Source of the DNA: Undibacterium piscinae
Lineage (GTDB): Bacteria; Pseudomonadota; Gammaproteobacteria; Burkholderiales; Burkholderiaceae_D
Direction: 5' to 3'
NCBI GenBank assembly: GCA_003970805.2
Contig: CP051152.1
Span: forward strand, 434,001 to 498,000
DNA: 64,000 nucleotides
Positions 30,323 through 39,576 of this stretch are shown here, piece by piece (position 1 is the stretch's first letter; every line of letters begins with the position of its first letter). The notes beneath the pieces are model-generated. The model worked only from the letters and a program-made list of their open reading frames with translations. It was not told the DNA's origin and searched no databases. Made by a program: the position numbers and the translations under genes.

Positions 30323-30521
30323 GATTTGCCTTTTGCCTAATGTCCGCGTTCATGAAGTGCTGCATTTGTATTTCCATTTTTGGTTTTTTCCTTAATACAA
30401 ATTGTGAGGTTTTTATTTGAAATCAATTGGGGAATAAGCGCGGATTTTCCACCTCTGCTCCACGCTACGATCGATATTACAACTGTTAAGGTAGCAGGGT
30501 GGCCAAATAATGGAGTGAAAA

Positions 30522-30843
30522 ATGAAAGCTTGTCGAATAGAGGCGATGGTCGCTCAATTGAAAGTCGCTGGGGCGCGAATGGATCTAATGCGATAAATGG
30601 GCTCAATACCGAAAATCATGCTCCCGGCAAGATAGATTTTGCAGATGCCTTGAAAGCTTCGCTTGATCAGGTGAATCAAGCGCAAGCTACATCGCGGCAA
30701 CTAGGCGAGAAATTTACTATGGGAGACGATAAGGTGAGCTTGTCGGATGTGATGATTTCTATGCAGAAACAAGTATTGCCTTTCAAACTACCGTCCAGGT
30801 CAGGAATAAAGCATATCATGAAATCATGAATATGCAGATTTGA
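30522..30843 (+). pseudogene. fliE: Flagellar hook-basal body protein FliE, two frameshifts
   Basis: FliE links the MS ring to the rod. From ATG 30522 the first frame gives CRIEAMVAQLKVAGAR, the family N-terminus, then stops. The middle (KIDFADALKASLDQVNQAQ, GDDKVSLSDVMISMQK) is in a second frame, and the end (SIAFQTTVQVRNKAYHEIMNMQ) in a third. Adding one A to AA at 30578-30579 and one to AA at 30771-30772 gives a protein of about 106 residues, the normal FliE size. All family motifs survive. It is divergent from fliF. Confidence 0.85.
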
Positions 30844-31581
30844 GTCAAAGTGAAAATTAAATGACCCGAGAGTTTTGCGTTGCGCTCTCTTTCCAATCAT
30901 GATATAGCGTTGTACTCCGGCCATTCGCTAGAAAGGTTGATAAATTGACAGCCTAGGCGTCGGTTGGTTTTTCCATTGAGAAGTATCATTGAGAGCTTCT
31001 GATTTGTAGCGTCAGAGAAATGGTCCCGTGTTAGGCAAATCTACTTTGCAATCTACATAAATCTTGTATGTCCAAGATTCTTCTATTCCAGTAATGCGAT
31101 GCCGCCACAACTGATGTCAACTAAAGACAGTTGTACGCTTTCGAACGGTGAGTCGTTATCTAACTGGACTGTGCAGCGTATCGGGTTTGATAGTGGGGTA
31201 TTGATTCGATAGTATTCGCGGCGTTGTAAGCGGATCATGCTTGCTGGTAGCCAGTTTTAAGGCGGGGCGCCCTTCGAAGATCGTCGACTGAATGCTGGAT
31301 GAAGAGAACTGTATGCTGATTTTGTCTAGCAATCCTATGTACACTTGGCGCTTCTAATGCGTTGATTTGGCAGTTGTCCCGGTGCGCTATCTATGATTAG
31401 CATATTATTCACATCATCCCTAGTACTGTGTGATAAAAATTTCGGTCGCACCGTTAATCATCATACTGATAAATTGACTACTATCCTTTAGGCCGCGGAG
31501 CAGCGCAATAATTTCACGTCGTGAATCAACTTGAAAAGGGCTTTGATTTTCTGTGCCTAAAGCGGGAGGGGAGGAGTGCAT
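30816..31581 (-). pseudogene. ycgR: YcgR-type flagellar brake protein, many frameshifts
   Basis: YcgR binds c-di-GMP through a PilZ domain and slows the motor. Pieces in several frames, in order, match it: SRREIIALLRGL and MMINGATEIFIT (YcgR N domain), FEGRPALKL, RLQRREYYRINTPL (the PilZ RxxxR motif), VDISCGGIAL (the D/NxSxxG motif), VDLPNTG, NRRLGCQFINLS, QRYIM and LERERNAKLSG. Seven or more one- or two-base indels separate them, yet residues within pieces look unmutated. Start ATG is 31581; the end at 30816 is uncertain and would overlap the 3' end of fliE on the other strand. Confidence 0.75.
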
Positions 31582-31779
31582 AAATTTGATTTAAATTAAG
31601 AGGGAAATTATTGCTTACTTTAAACAATAATAGAAATAATGTTTATGCGCATGAGTGTTTTAATAACACATCGTTGAGACGAGTTAATTGTTTATTTGGT
31701 ATCTGTTTGCGCTGTGTCTGGTTGCTTATCGGCCCGAGCTTCTTGATATACGGCATTGTTTGTTTGGTAAGTTGCCGAA

Positions 31780-32007
31780 AGAGCAGCCGATTTTTCGATA
31801 TGTATAGCCAAGCGAGTAGTTCTGCAACTACACGATATGTCGCGATCTAGCGTTAGGGAGACCAGTTCTTTTGATTCGTGGAATACACCATGTCTGCAAT
31901 CAAGATCTACGCGTGGCGCGATCGCCCGCCTGATAGGCGATCGCCACGGCGGTGATGACCTTGTAGCGTGTTGACTGTTTCCGCTGCTGTCGTGCGCAAT
32001 TTGTCAT
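31780..32007 (-). pseudogene. FlhB C-terminal-domain-like protein (FhlB), degraded
   Basis: From ATG 32007, preceded by a strong GGAGGGG ribosome site, the frame reads into AVAIAYQAGDRA, the start of the cytoplasmic FlhB/YscU-type domain. Further pieces in other frames are LIAD, HESKELVSL and VVAELLAWLY, in the right order. Compared with family members some blocks between them appear to be missing, so true deletions as well as frame errors may be present. Free FlhB C-terminal homologues are known in flagellar loci. The right-hand limit is approximate. Confidence 0.5.
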
Positions 32008-32520
32008 GACCGCCCCTCCAAATGAAGCCTTCACCTTCCATGCACAGTTGTAAGGGCACGTCTGACCTTGATGTTTGCAGGATTGCTGCCGCAAGAATTT
32101 CTTGTAGGGGCCTAGCCCGCTGGAAATTGTCGTGCGCAATACTGCTTGTACTCCTGTGGCTACGCGTGGCGCGGCATCGCGCACCCTGGTTGGCTAATTC
32201 GACAATGTGCGGCGCCAGGCATCGCCGTTTCATCATTGTCGGCTTTAGGTTTGTTCATCGCTGCTTTCCCATTTACCAAAGACGAGTTGTGCCATATTTG
32301 CTTAAAAAGTGTGAGAGCGCAATATTTTGCTGCGACTGCGCCACCTTGTCCATGGCGGAACGATTTTTTCAAGAAACTTGGAATGCCTGTTCGTTTTTAT
32401 GTCTGCACGCGGGTTGAAGGCGCCAAGGCGGCGCTAATGCTTGTAGCGCATCAGGCCTACTATTACATTTTGCGAATGTTGACCCTGCTGGCAGATTGCC
32501 CAATAATCATATATTCATTG
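32008..32520. other. Degenerate stretch in the flagellar locus
   Basis: No intact gene on either strand. The minus strand has short protein-like fragments (for example LQTSRSDVPLQLCMEGEGFIW near 32050) that could be the end of a FliK-like or other flagellar gene, but I cannot assign them. fliS and fliT, often found after fliD, are not recognisable here. Open frames on the plus strand look accidental. Confidence 0.4.
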
Positions 32521-33058
32521 TAGCTAGTCAATAATCGCAAGCCGTTTGTATGTTCAAGAAAGATTTAACCTCGTTGACGGCACCCTGACCTTGCATAGGC
32601 GGCTAATCAATTCGATAAAGCGTTGTGACTTAAATAATTGCTCGGGTCATCCAAGGTGAGTTCGAGCTAGTTTTGCGTTTCACGCCAGTAATGCCATCGG
32701 TCAGCTAATCATGCGGCCATAAGGTTTCGCTAATTATTGAACTGATACGCATAGCCTGCGAATATTTGCTGTCACGCTCTCCGTATCGGTAATGTCGTTG
32801 TTTTAATGTTGCTCCATGGCATTAATTGTTGCCACATCAGTTTCCGGTGTTTCCATTGCCGCTCCACGATCTTGGCGGTAGAGGTCAGCGTGAAAGTTAG
32901 TTTTCCACCTGATTCGAAACCGATATATTGTCGACCCTGCAATGAAAAATTTGCTGCGCCGTTGGCGATCGGCGGCTAATTCGGCAGCAGCATATGTTTT
33001 TTGGCCGAGGGCAATGTTGGCGGTTGCGCGTTGCTTACGCTAAGGGTGTCATTGCTAG
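32521..33058 (-). pseudogene. fliD: 3' part of fliD, broken into several frames
   Basis: Beyond the stop at 33059, FliD-like pieces continue in mixed frames: TYAAAEL, ESGGKLTFTLTSTA, GYAYQFN, DGITGVKRK and MQGQGAVNEVKSFL, ending near 32527. GYAYQFN and DGITG are typical of the C-terminal coiled region that anchors the cap. The indel density is like that in the neighbouring ycgR remnant. I read this as the true end of fliD. Confidence 0.6.
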
Positions 33059-34330
33059 CTATGAGTAGTCGGCGGGTTTCAGGCCTACTCTGGCTACCAC
33101 CAGGCTATCGCTGCTTTTCCCCGCTACCGCGAATAATCCGGCCAAATCGCCAAAATTACTATCGACTGCACCTTGCAGTTTGGCGCTGTCCACTACCATG
33201 GAGCCATCTTTTTGTATGCTTATGCCCACTTTGGACAGGTTTGTGAAATTATTGGTGCCACCAATAACAGGTGCGTTCAATACGCCGCGTATCTGTGTTT
33301 CTATCGATCGTACGATCGATTCGCCATTTAATATAGCGCTGGCTTTGGTTTCCGGATTAAACGCCACCGCATCCTTGAGTGTTTTGCTCATGTCGTTGTA
33401 GGCTTTAACGAAGGCATTGACTGAACTGGTGATCGCAGCGGTGTCGCGCGCTACGCTGATAGTGCTAGCGCTGCCAATATTTGTCTTGGTAAGGTTAAGG
33501 GTTACACCTGCGATCGTATCTGTGACCGTATTGCTCGCCTTCGATACGGCGATGCCATCAACCTTAAATTCCGCATTTTGAGCGGTGAGAGTTTCTGAGA
33601 GCGCCTGATTGCCGGCTGGATCATGATTGAGTAGTCCTGATAGGGCGGTGCTTGTGCCGGGCGCGTCATCGGCGACTGAAATTTTCAGGCTATTGCTTTT
33701 GCCCGTCGCTGTGGTCGATAAGGCGAGGCGATATGGCGACGTGCCACCATCATTGACGATGGTCGCCGTGACGCCGATGTTGGCTTTATTGATTGCATCG
33801 CGTATGCCGGATAGCGAATTGTTGGTCCCGTCTATTGTGACAGTTTTAATTCCAGCACCATTGCTGGTGAAACTTCTGTCCGCACCGGTATATTTTCCTG
33901 AAGCGGCATCGAAGCTACCCGTGGCTCCAAGCGCTATCGTGCCAAAATCAAAGGTGATCACCCCGTTGCTGATGGGGTTAGTCGTGCTGGTCTGGCCAAG
34001 GGCTGCAAGCTTCTGCGACTGTGCCAATTTACTTATTTCAAGCGAGTAAACTCCAGCTGGTGCAGAAGATGTAGCGGACACGGTGGCAATGCCAGAATCA
34101 GACGCATTTGCGCGTACACCTTGAAATTTACTAATGTCTGCTAATCCACTGACTGCGGTTTGAAATTGCGAAATCGCACCTTTCAAGGTGCCAAAGCCGG
34201 TCAGTTTCGCCTGATAGCTTGCTTCCTTTTTGTTTAGCGCCACAATTGGCTGCTGTTCCGCTGTCATCAGTTTGGAAATGATGCCGTTGACATCTAGGTT
34301 GGAACCTATACCTGGTGATGAAAGTCCCAC
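33059..34330 (-). CDS. fliD: Flagellar filament cap protein FliD, C-terminally cut
   Basis: FliD caps the filament and helps flagellin fold. The start is GTG at 34330 with an AGGAGG ribosome site just upstream. N-terminal FliD_N domain: SSPGIGSNLDVNGIISKLMTAEQQPIVAL. The FliD_C domain begins near residue 245 with FKVDGIAVSKASNTV and DTIAGVTLNL. At 423 residues it stops right after GLFAVAGKSSDSLV...KPADYS, where relatives continue for 40-200 residues; that remainder is visible out of frame at 32521-33058. Confidence 0.9.
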   Translation of the reverse strand: MGLSSPGIGSNLDVNGIISKLMTAEQQPIVALNKKEASYQAKLTGFGTLKGAISQFQTAVSGLADISKFQGVRANASDSGIATVSATSSAPAGVYSLEISKLAQSQKLAALGQTSTTNPISNGVITFDFGTIALGATGSFDAASGKYTGADRSFTSNGAGIKTVTIDGTNNSLSGIRDAINKANIGVTATIVNDGGTSPYRLALSTTATGKSNSLKISVADDAPGTSTALSGLLNHDPAGNQALSETLTAQNAEFKVDGIAVSKASNTVTDTIAGVTLNLTKTNIGSASTISVARDTAAITSSVNAFVKAYNDMSKTLKDAVAFNPETKASAILNGESIVRSIETQIRGVLNAPVIGGTNNFTNLSKVGISIQKDGSMVVDSAKLQGAVDSNFGDLAGLFAVAGKSSDSLVVARVGLKPADYS

Positions 34331-34447
34331 TTTATCCTCCTGACGAAAACCATAGTATATGTGTGAATCTGCGGCAGCAAAGCCAGCGTAAGAAGCACAA
34401 TACTTAGTCTATTCAAAGTTTGCTAGTTTGGTCATTGCCAAAAACAA

Positions 34448-34819
34448 TCAAACTTTTTCTTTAATTAATTTACCTATCATTTGATCGAGCGCCTTGGCAA
34501 TTTCTATCGCTTCTTCGGATGGCATCTGGCGGATGACTTCTTTAGTCTGTGGATCGATGACTTTCACGACATTTTGCTTGCTGTCGGCATCTATAGAAAA
34601 TTCCAGTCCTTGCGACAGCGACTGCATCGATTTATTGATGTCTTTTACCGCTTGCTTGACCTGGTCTGTCGATGGGGTAGCGGCGGATCTTTGCACTGCA
34701 TCGGTAGTTTGCACTGGTGCTGCCTTTACTGAAGTGACAGGCGGCGCCAGATTTGGCTGCTTAGCTTCAAGCGGCCTTTGTGCATTCGTGGCCAGGTTGC
34801 CAATAGCTCCGATATCCAT
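34448..34819 (-). CDS. flaG: FlaG family protein
   Basis: 123 residues from ATG 34819. The C-terminal FlaG domain (about 50-120) has LEFSIDADSKQNVVKVIDPQTKEVIRQ and PSEEAIEIAKALDQ, the family signature. FlaG affects filament length in several bacteria; its mechanism is not settled. It lies between fliC and fliD on the same strand, behind the fliC terminator. Confidence 0.92.
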   Translation of the reverse strand: MDIGAIGNLATNAQRPLEAKQPNLAPPVTSVKAAPVQTTDAVQRSAATPSTDQVKQAVKDINKSMQSLSQGLEFSIDADSKQNVVKVIDPQTKEVIRQMPSEEAIEIAKALDQMIGKLIKEKV

Positions 34820-34837
34820 GATAAATTCTCCATTGTA

Positions 34838-34865
34838 TAAACCCGGCTGAACAGGTTCAGCCGGG
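34838..34865 (-). terminator. Rho-independent terminator after fliC
   Basis: CCCGGCTGAAC (34842-34852) and GTTCAGCCGGG (34855-34865) form a perfect 11-base stem, followed on the minus strand by TTTATA. It should end most fliC transcripts before flaG, whose ATG is at 34819. Confidence 0.88.
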
Positions 34866-34892
34866 TAGACCATCTACATCTTCATACTTGTA

Positions 34893-34917
34893 TCGCCAGT
34901 TAATCAATCACTGGCGA
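34893..34917 (-). other. Second hairpin just after fliC
   Basis: TCGCCAGT (34893-34900) pairs with ACTGGCGA (34910-34917) around nine bases, 12 bases after the fliC stop. There is no T run, so it may stabilise the 3' end of the flagellin mRNA rather than terminate it. Confidence 0.5.
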
Positions 34918-34928
34918 TTGACTTCGGA

Positions 34929-36470
34929 TTAACCACGCAACAGGGCTAATACACCGTTAGGCAATGAGTTCGCCTGTGCCAGCATCGCAGTACCGGCTTG
35001 TTGCAGAATCTGGCCGCGAGTCAAATTGGCTGTTTCTGAAGCAAAATCAGTATCTTGAATCCGGCTACGCGCAGCGCTAAGATTTTCTGATGTTGATTGC
35101 AAGCTGCTGATCGTTGTGCTGAAGCGGTTTTGCAAGGCACCCAAAGAAGCGCGTGAGGAGCTGATGTTAGCGATTGCCGAGTCAATGACTTTCAGGGCAT
35201 CATTCGCGCCACTTGGGATGCCGTTGGTAAGTTTGGTGACGTCAATGGATGCTACCGAGCTCAAGGCGCTACCGACAGCACCGTTGGCGACATCAAATAT
35301 GCCTGAAGTGTTGGTGTCGCTAGAGACGGTAAAAGCTGAGGCTGAACTAAATTTAACCGCGCCGCCTACGGTGGCAGAGTCTGCGGCACCGCCTGTTGCC
35401 GCCATTACAACCGCTGTGCCGGCAGCACCAGCGCTGGTCGTACCTGCGATCGTCACGGCGTTAGCTGATTTATTGCTAATACCTATATCGTAGCCTTTGT
35501 CTTGTGACAAAGAAATTGCGCCTGTAGTCAGGTCGGCGACTGCAGTGATACCAGTCTGTCCGCTTTGCGCATTGATCGCATTGGTTAAGCCAGAAACGTC
35601 AGTGGCAGTTGCCAACGTGGCTGAAATGGTGACCGGATTAGCGGTTCCGTCTGATTTCGGTGCACCTTGTATTTGTAAAGACACATTGCCGGCCGTAAAA
35701 GTGGATAGTGTAGCGCTGGTGCTGGCAGATGCTGTCACTCCGGTAGTGCCTGCTGCTGCATTGACTGACGCAGCAACCTTCTGTGCAGATGAACCTATGG
35801 TTAAGGTTGTGTTCGGAATCGTTGTCGCAGTACCGTTACCTTGGACAGTGATCGCTTGTGCTAAAAATACGTTGGCTGGAATGGTGCCAGTAACGGTGCT
35901 AGCGTGTGCTTGGGTCATGGTTGTCGCTACAGTTGCTGCATTAGCGCCAACTGTATTGTTCCCGATTGCATTGGCTTGCGCGCTGCCGATAGAGAAATTA
36001 ATTGTCTGGTTTGCGTTGGCGCCGACCTGGAACTGCGCGTTATTCAATGATCCGTCCAGCATGTTCTGGCCGTTGAACTGCGTGGTGTTAGCAACGCGGT
36101 TAATTTCTTGCTGAATTTGGCTAACCTCTTGTTGCAGCGAGGAGCGGTCAGATGCAGAGTTAGTGCCGTTGGCTGCCTGGACTGACAGTGTACGCATACG
36201 TTGCAGCAGATCGGTAGTAGTGGCCAAGCCACCCTCAGCGGTTTGCGTGAGCGAAATACCATCATTGGCATTACGTGCCGCTTGATTAAGACCGTTGACT
36301 TGACCGGTCATGCGGTCAGAGATCGCCAAGCCCGCCGCATCGTCTTTCGCACTATTGATGCGCAGACCGGAAGACAAGCGCTGCAGGGATGTCGCCATGG
36401 CACCTTGCGATGAATTCAGGTTGCGTTGCGCATTGAGCGAGGCAATGTTGGTGTTGATCATTGAGGCCAT
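34929..36470 (-). CDS. fliC: Flagellin FliC
   Basis: The filament subunit. 513 residues: conserved D0/D1 N-terminus ([33 protein letters not shown]), a variable Ala/Thr/Val-rich middle (about 170-400), and the conserved C-terminus ([34 protein letters not shown]). AAGGAG lies 8 bases before the ATG. Expressed alone from a sigma-28 promoter and closed by two hairpins. Long frames on the opposite strand are by-products of biased codon use. Confidence 0.97.
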   Translation of the reverse strand: MASMINTNIASLNAQRNLNSSQGAMATSLQRLSSGLRINSAKDDAAGLAISDRMTGQVNGLNQAARNANDGISLTQTAEGGLATTTDLLQRMRTLSVQAANGTNSASDRSSLQQEVSQIQQEINRVANTTQFNGQNMLDGSLNNAQFQVGANANQTINFSIGSAQANAIGNNTVGANAATVATTMTQAHASTVTGTIPANVFLAQAITVQGNGTATTIPNTTLTIGSSAQKVAASVNAAAGTTGVTASASTSATLSTFTAGNVSLQIQGAPKSDGTANPVTISATLATATDVSGLTNAINAQSGQTGITAVADLTTGAISLSQDKGYDIGISNKSANAVTIAGTTSAGAAGTAVVMAATGGAADSATVGGAVKFSSASAFTVSSDTNTSGIFDVANGAVGSALSSVASIDVTKLTNGIPSGANDALKVIDSAIANISSSRASLGALQNRFSTTISSLQSTSENLSAARSRIQDTDFASETANLTRGQILQQAGTAMLAQANSLPNGVLALLRG

Positions 36471-36646
36471 TTTAATACTCCTTGACTAAGTTATTCAAAT
36501 TTGGCGATTCGCCTTAAACTTTGGTCTGTCTAACTTGTACTTTCGGACCGCCGTTGAATTTGGTAACGGACGATGTTTTGAAATATTTAATTACTTAATG
36601 GAAATAAATATTTTTTTTTAGCCTTAAGTTTTTACTCATGCTCCGT

Positions 36647-36673
36647 TCTTCGGCAGGAATTTGAAATACTTTA
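36647..36673 (-). promoter_or_regulatory. Sigma-28 (FliA) promoter of fliC
   Basis: On the minus strand TAAA (36670-36673) is followed after exactly 15 bases by GCCGAAGA (36647-36654), compared with the sigma-28 consensus TAAA-N15-GCCGATAA: six of eight in the -10 element and the right spacing. It predicts a leader of about 170 bases before the fliC ATG at 36470. Flagellin is the classic FliA target. Confidence 0.8.
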
Positions 36674-37087
36674 GGGCTAAATAACCTTTATTTTCGGTAC
36701 ATTTTTTATGTGTCCGAGCAAAATTCGTAGTGTATTGACGGCTTATTGGGTGCTTGTCTGCTATTTCTTTGTGGCTAGGGGGCAAATCCAGGCTCGCGAG
36801 ATGTGTTGCTAATTAATGCGGCATCTTTATATTGCTAAACAAGTGCATTTAACTTTAGGAGCTGTGGATTTAATCTGGGATGTCATAGCGGGGAGTTATT
36901 GACTGAGGCGTAGTCTGGGCGGTAGTTGTCAACTACCGTCAATAAAGATGCTAAGTGGATGTGGCCGTACCGTGAGGAGGGCGTGTCAGTTGTTATGGTG
37001 CCCAGCCCAAGCGGCAATGTTGATGCGGCTTTTCAGGCATGTGCAGCCAGCAGGCAATATCGATGCGCTTGCTGGCGGACATGGTTT
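36674..37087. other. Intergenic region upstream of fliC
   Basis: AT-rich stretch between the fliC promoter and the end of the diguanylate cyclase gene. I see no gene, tRNA or clear terminator. Two short plus-strand frames at the right end overlap the cyclase gene in antisense and are not believable. Confidence 0.5.
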
Positions 37088-38740
37088 TTATACCGCTTTG
37101 ACCACCCGGTTCTTGCCGCTTTTCTTGGCTTCATACATCGCCTTGTCGGCGCGTTTGATGATGGAGTCTTGCGGTTCACGCGGCGCACGTAATGCGACAC
37201 CGGCACTGAAAGTAATAAACAGGCGCTGATCGTTGGCTGAGAAAAAGTGGGTGGTCAACTCTCGCTGTACCCTGGTCATAGCCATGGCGGCCTCATCCAG
37301 AGTAGTTTCAGGCATGACAATCAAAAATTCTTCACCACCGTAACGGGCGATCACATCGATAGAGCGCAGGGTTTGCTTGACTATACGTACCAGGTGTACC
37401 AGAGCCTCGTCGCCGGCGGAATGGCCATAGGTGTCATTGAGTTTCTTGAAGTTATCCAGATCAAGCATGGCGGCGCACAGTGGTGTGCCACGGCGGTCAG
37501 CGCGGTCCGCCTCACGTTCGAAGACATCGTCAAGCCCACGCCGGTTGAGGCTGCCGGTAAGTTGATCTTCGCGTACCAGTTCGCTCATGTGGGCCAGTTT
37601 GTCTTCCAGTTCTTTAATCCTTACTTCGGATTCTTTCACTTCTTTCTGGGCGGCCACCATAATGTCATGGGAACGCATGGTCTCAACCTGGACAGTCTTG
37701 GTCTCGAGTAAAATCGCACCGATGAGCTGGTTAACTTCACCACTGTCTCTGGTTAGGCTGATTTTGTGCGAATAGTCATCAATCTTGCTGTGATACGCGC
37801 TAGTGCTAACGGTCATGACATCAAGCCGGTCTATGAAGGTGGCCATCATGTTTTTGACCGAGGTCTTGGATTCATCAATGCTGTGCTTCAATACGCCTTG
37901 CTTGTAGATGACGTCTTTCAGGCTGCGGGTTGCTTCCTGCAGCGCGCGATGGTCGATCGGGCCGGAAATGAGGTTTTGTACCACCTCTATCTGGCCGCGC
38001 AGCCAGTTATCGTCATCTAACAGTTCCCTGACGTTTTCAAGTAATAGTCCAAACAGGCGTAGCAATAACTCCTGCTGTTCGGCAGTGTCACCGCTTTTTA
38101 ACTCTATCTGAAAGCACAATTGCTTCAGGCGTGCACCTATATGAGTAAGGCTCCCTTCGTTTTCCGCCATCTTGACGGCTTGTCCAAGCGATTCTGCTTC
38201 ATTGGCCAGTTCGGGATTGGGTTTGAGCAAGGAGGTTAGTGCCAGGCTTAGGGTGCGAAACAGCAGATCCTTGAGTATTTTTGGGCGCTGATCACTAGGG
38301 GGTTCATCGTCAACCAGAGAAATCTTCGGTGTGGGCGGGGGAGGGGCGTCAACCAGACTAATGGCGTTAATTGCCGGCTTGACGGAAACCTTTTCCGCCA
38401 GTTGCTGCAGGCCCTTGCTGTAGTCATCCCAGTCGCCGCTTTTTATCGCACGGCTGAATCGGTGCCCGAAATTGGCGAGTTCCCCTTGCGATTGCTGCAG
38501 GCTTTCGGCGAAGCTGTTGAGTAAGTTTTCCGCTTCGGATGTTGCAAGCACAGGCTCGCTAGCGAGTTTTTGAGTGGGCTCGGGCTGGTCGCTGTCGTCT
38601 GCTACGCCTGATATCTCTTGGTAAAGCTTGCGATAAGCCTCGGGTGTTGGCGCAATGCGTTCGATCGCCAGTCGCCGGAAGGTCTCCCTTGCGATGTCGG
38701 TAGGGGTTTTGAATGAACTTTCGCTTTGCTTTGTTGACAT
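37088..38740 (-). CDS. Diguanylate cyclase with a large N-terminal helical domain
   Basis: Makes c-di-GMP. 550 residues from ATG 38740 (MSTKQSESS); an ATG 7 codons upstream is possible. The C-terminal GGDEF domain (about 390-545) has DQLTGSLNRRGLDD and the active-site signature GGEEF in ARYGGEEFLIVMPE. Residues 1-370 are soluble and helical, starting TDIARETFRRLAIERIAPTPEAYRKLY, a block shared by a family of betaproteobacterial cyclases. No membrane helix. It lies 63 bases after the response regulator gene on the same strand, next to fliC, so a motility link is plausible. Confidence 0.9.
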   Translation of the reverse strand: MSTKQSESSFKTPTDIARETFRRLAIERIAPTPEAYRKLYQEISGVADDSDQPEPTQKLASEPVLATSEAENLLNSFAESLQQSQGELANFGHRFSRAIKSGDWDDYSKGLQQLAEKVSVKPAINAISLVDAPPPPTPKISLVDDEPPSDQRPKILKDLLFRTLSLALTSLLKPNPELANEAESLGQAVKMAENEGSLTHIGARLKQLCFQIELKSGDTAEQQELLLRLFGLLLENVRELLDDDNWLRGQIEVVQNLISGPIDHRALQEATRSLKDVIYKQGVLKHSIDESKTSVKNMMATFIDRLDVMTVSTSAYHSKIDDYSHKISLTRDSGEVNQLIGAILLETKTVQVETMRSHDIMVAAQKEVKESEVRIKELEDKLAHMSELVREDQLTGSLNRRGLDDVFEREADRADRRGTPLCAAMLDLDNFKKLNDTYGHSAGDEALVHLVRIVKQTLRSIDVIARYGGEEFLIVMPETTLDEAAMAMTRVQRELTTHFFSANDQRLFITFSAGVALRAPREPQDSIIKRADKAMYEAKKSGKNRVVKAV

Positions 38741-38803
38741 GGCAATTTTCCCGTCTGGCATTGATGCTTATTTATTTTAATGTCTTTTGATTGCAGAGGC
38801 GAC

Positions 38804-39451
38804 TTATTCTACCAATTGATTCTTAATCGCATAGTGCGTGAGCTCAGCATTATGTCGAAGTTTCATTTTAAATAATAATCTGGCACGATATTCACTAATG
38901 GTTTTTACCGAAAGGGATAATTCTTTAGCGATATCGCCGACGCTTTTGCCGGATGCGATCATGGTGAGGGTCTGAAATTCGCGATCGGATAGACTTTTGT
39001 GTAATTCGCCTTCATGTTCCAGATTCAGATTATTCGCCAACTCTTGCGCCAGCGAAGGGCTGATGTATTTCAGGCCAGAGGCGACCTGACGAACGGCGGC
39101 AATAATTTCTGCCGCTGTGCATTGCTTATTGATAAAACCGGAGGCGCCAGCCTTATGTGCCCGCACCGCATACTGATCTTCTTTGTAGGCAGAGAACATG
39201 ATGACCGGAACTTTAGGGGTTTCACTTTTGATTTGCTTGAGAACATCTATGCCGTTTTTATCAGGAAGTGCTATTTCCAGTATGACTAGATTATGCTCTA
39301 GCGTGCGAGATAACTTGATCGCGTCCAAGCCTGTGCTTGCTTCGCCGACTATGGCTATGTCATTGGTATTGCCAAATATAAATTTCAGACCTTCTCGTAC
39401 GATTTCATGTTCGTCGGCGATCAGTACTTTAATTGCTGCATTTTCAGTCAT
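38804..39451 (-). CDS. NarL/FixJ-type response regulator with Glu at the phosphorylation site
   Basis: 215 residues from ATG 39451. A receiver domain (1-120) and a LuxR-type helix-turn-helix (about 150-210; LSDREFQTLTMIASGKSVGDIA, VKTISEYRARLL). The acidic pair (Asp13-Glu14) and the conserved Lys in GFINKQ are present, but the usual acceptor Asp is Glu59 (LVILEIALPD). The GAA codon is one base from an Asp codon. The regulator may be locked on or work without phosphorylation. No histidine kinase is adjacent; the diguanylate cyclase follows on the same strand. Confidence 0.88.
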   Translation of the reverse strand: MTENAAIKVLIADEHEIVREGLKFIFGNTNDIAIVGEASTGLDAIKLSRTLEHNLVILEIALPDKNGIDVLKQIKSETPKVPVIMFSAYKEDQYAVRAHKAGASGFINKQCTAAEIIAAVRQVASGLKYISPSLAQELANNLNLEHEGELHKSLSDREFQTLTMIASGKSVGDIAKELSLSVKTISEYRARLLFKMKLRHNAELTHYAIKNQLVE

Positions 39452-39576
39452 GCATTTACCTTCAATTGAGTGCAATTGGTATTGTTGTGAGCAGTAGGTG
39501 CTTATTCTATAAGGTATAGGTGTTGCTTTGGTGAGTAGATGACAATAAATTTCCTGTACTCCGTTACAATGCTAGT

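Noticed and set aside
30323..30521. Sigma-54 type promoter between fliF and fliE
   Set aside because: A TTGGCC...TGCT match on the minus strand has only 7 bases between GG and GC instead of 10, so spacing excludes it.
31611..32523. Plus-strand open frames of 79 to 131 codons
   Set aside because: They lie opposite minus-strand fragments that match FhlB-like and other flagellar sequence, and their translations are Cys/Trp-rich and not protein-like.
35497..36114. 205-residue open frame opposite fliC
   Set aside because: Antisense shadow of the flagellin gene, whose Ala/Thr/Val-rich codons keep the opposite frame open.
19175..36470. A non-flagellar type III secretion system
   Set aside because: The export genes are accompanied by fliM, fliN, fliG, fliF, fliL, fliD and fliC in flagellar order; there are no needle or translocon genes.
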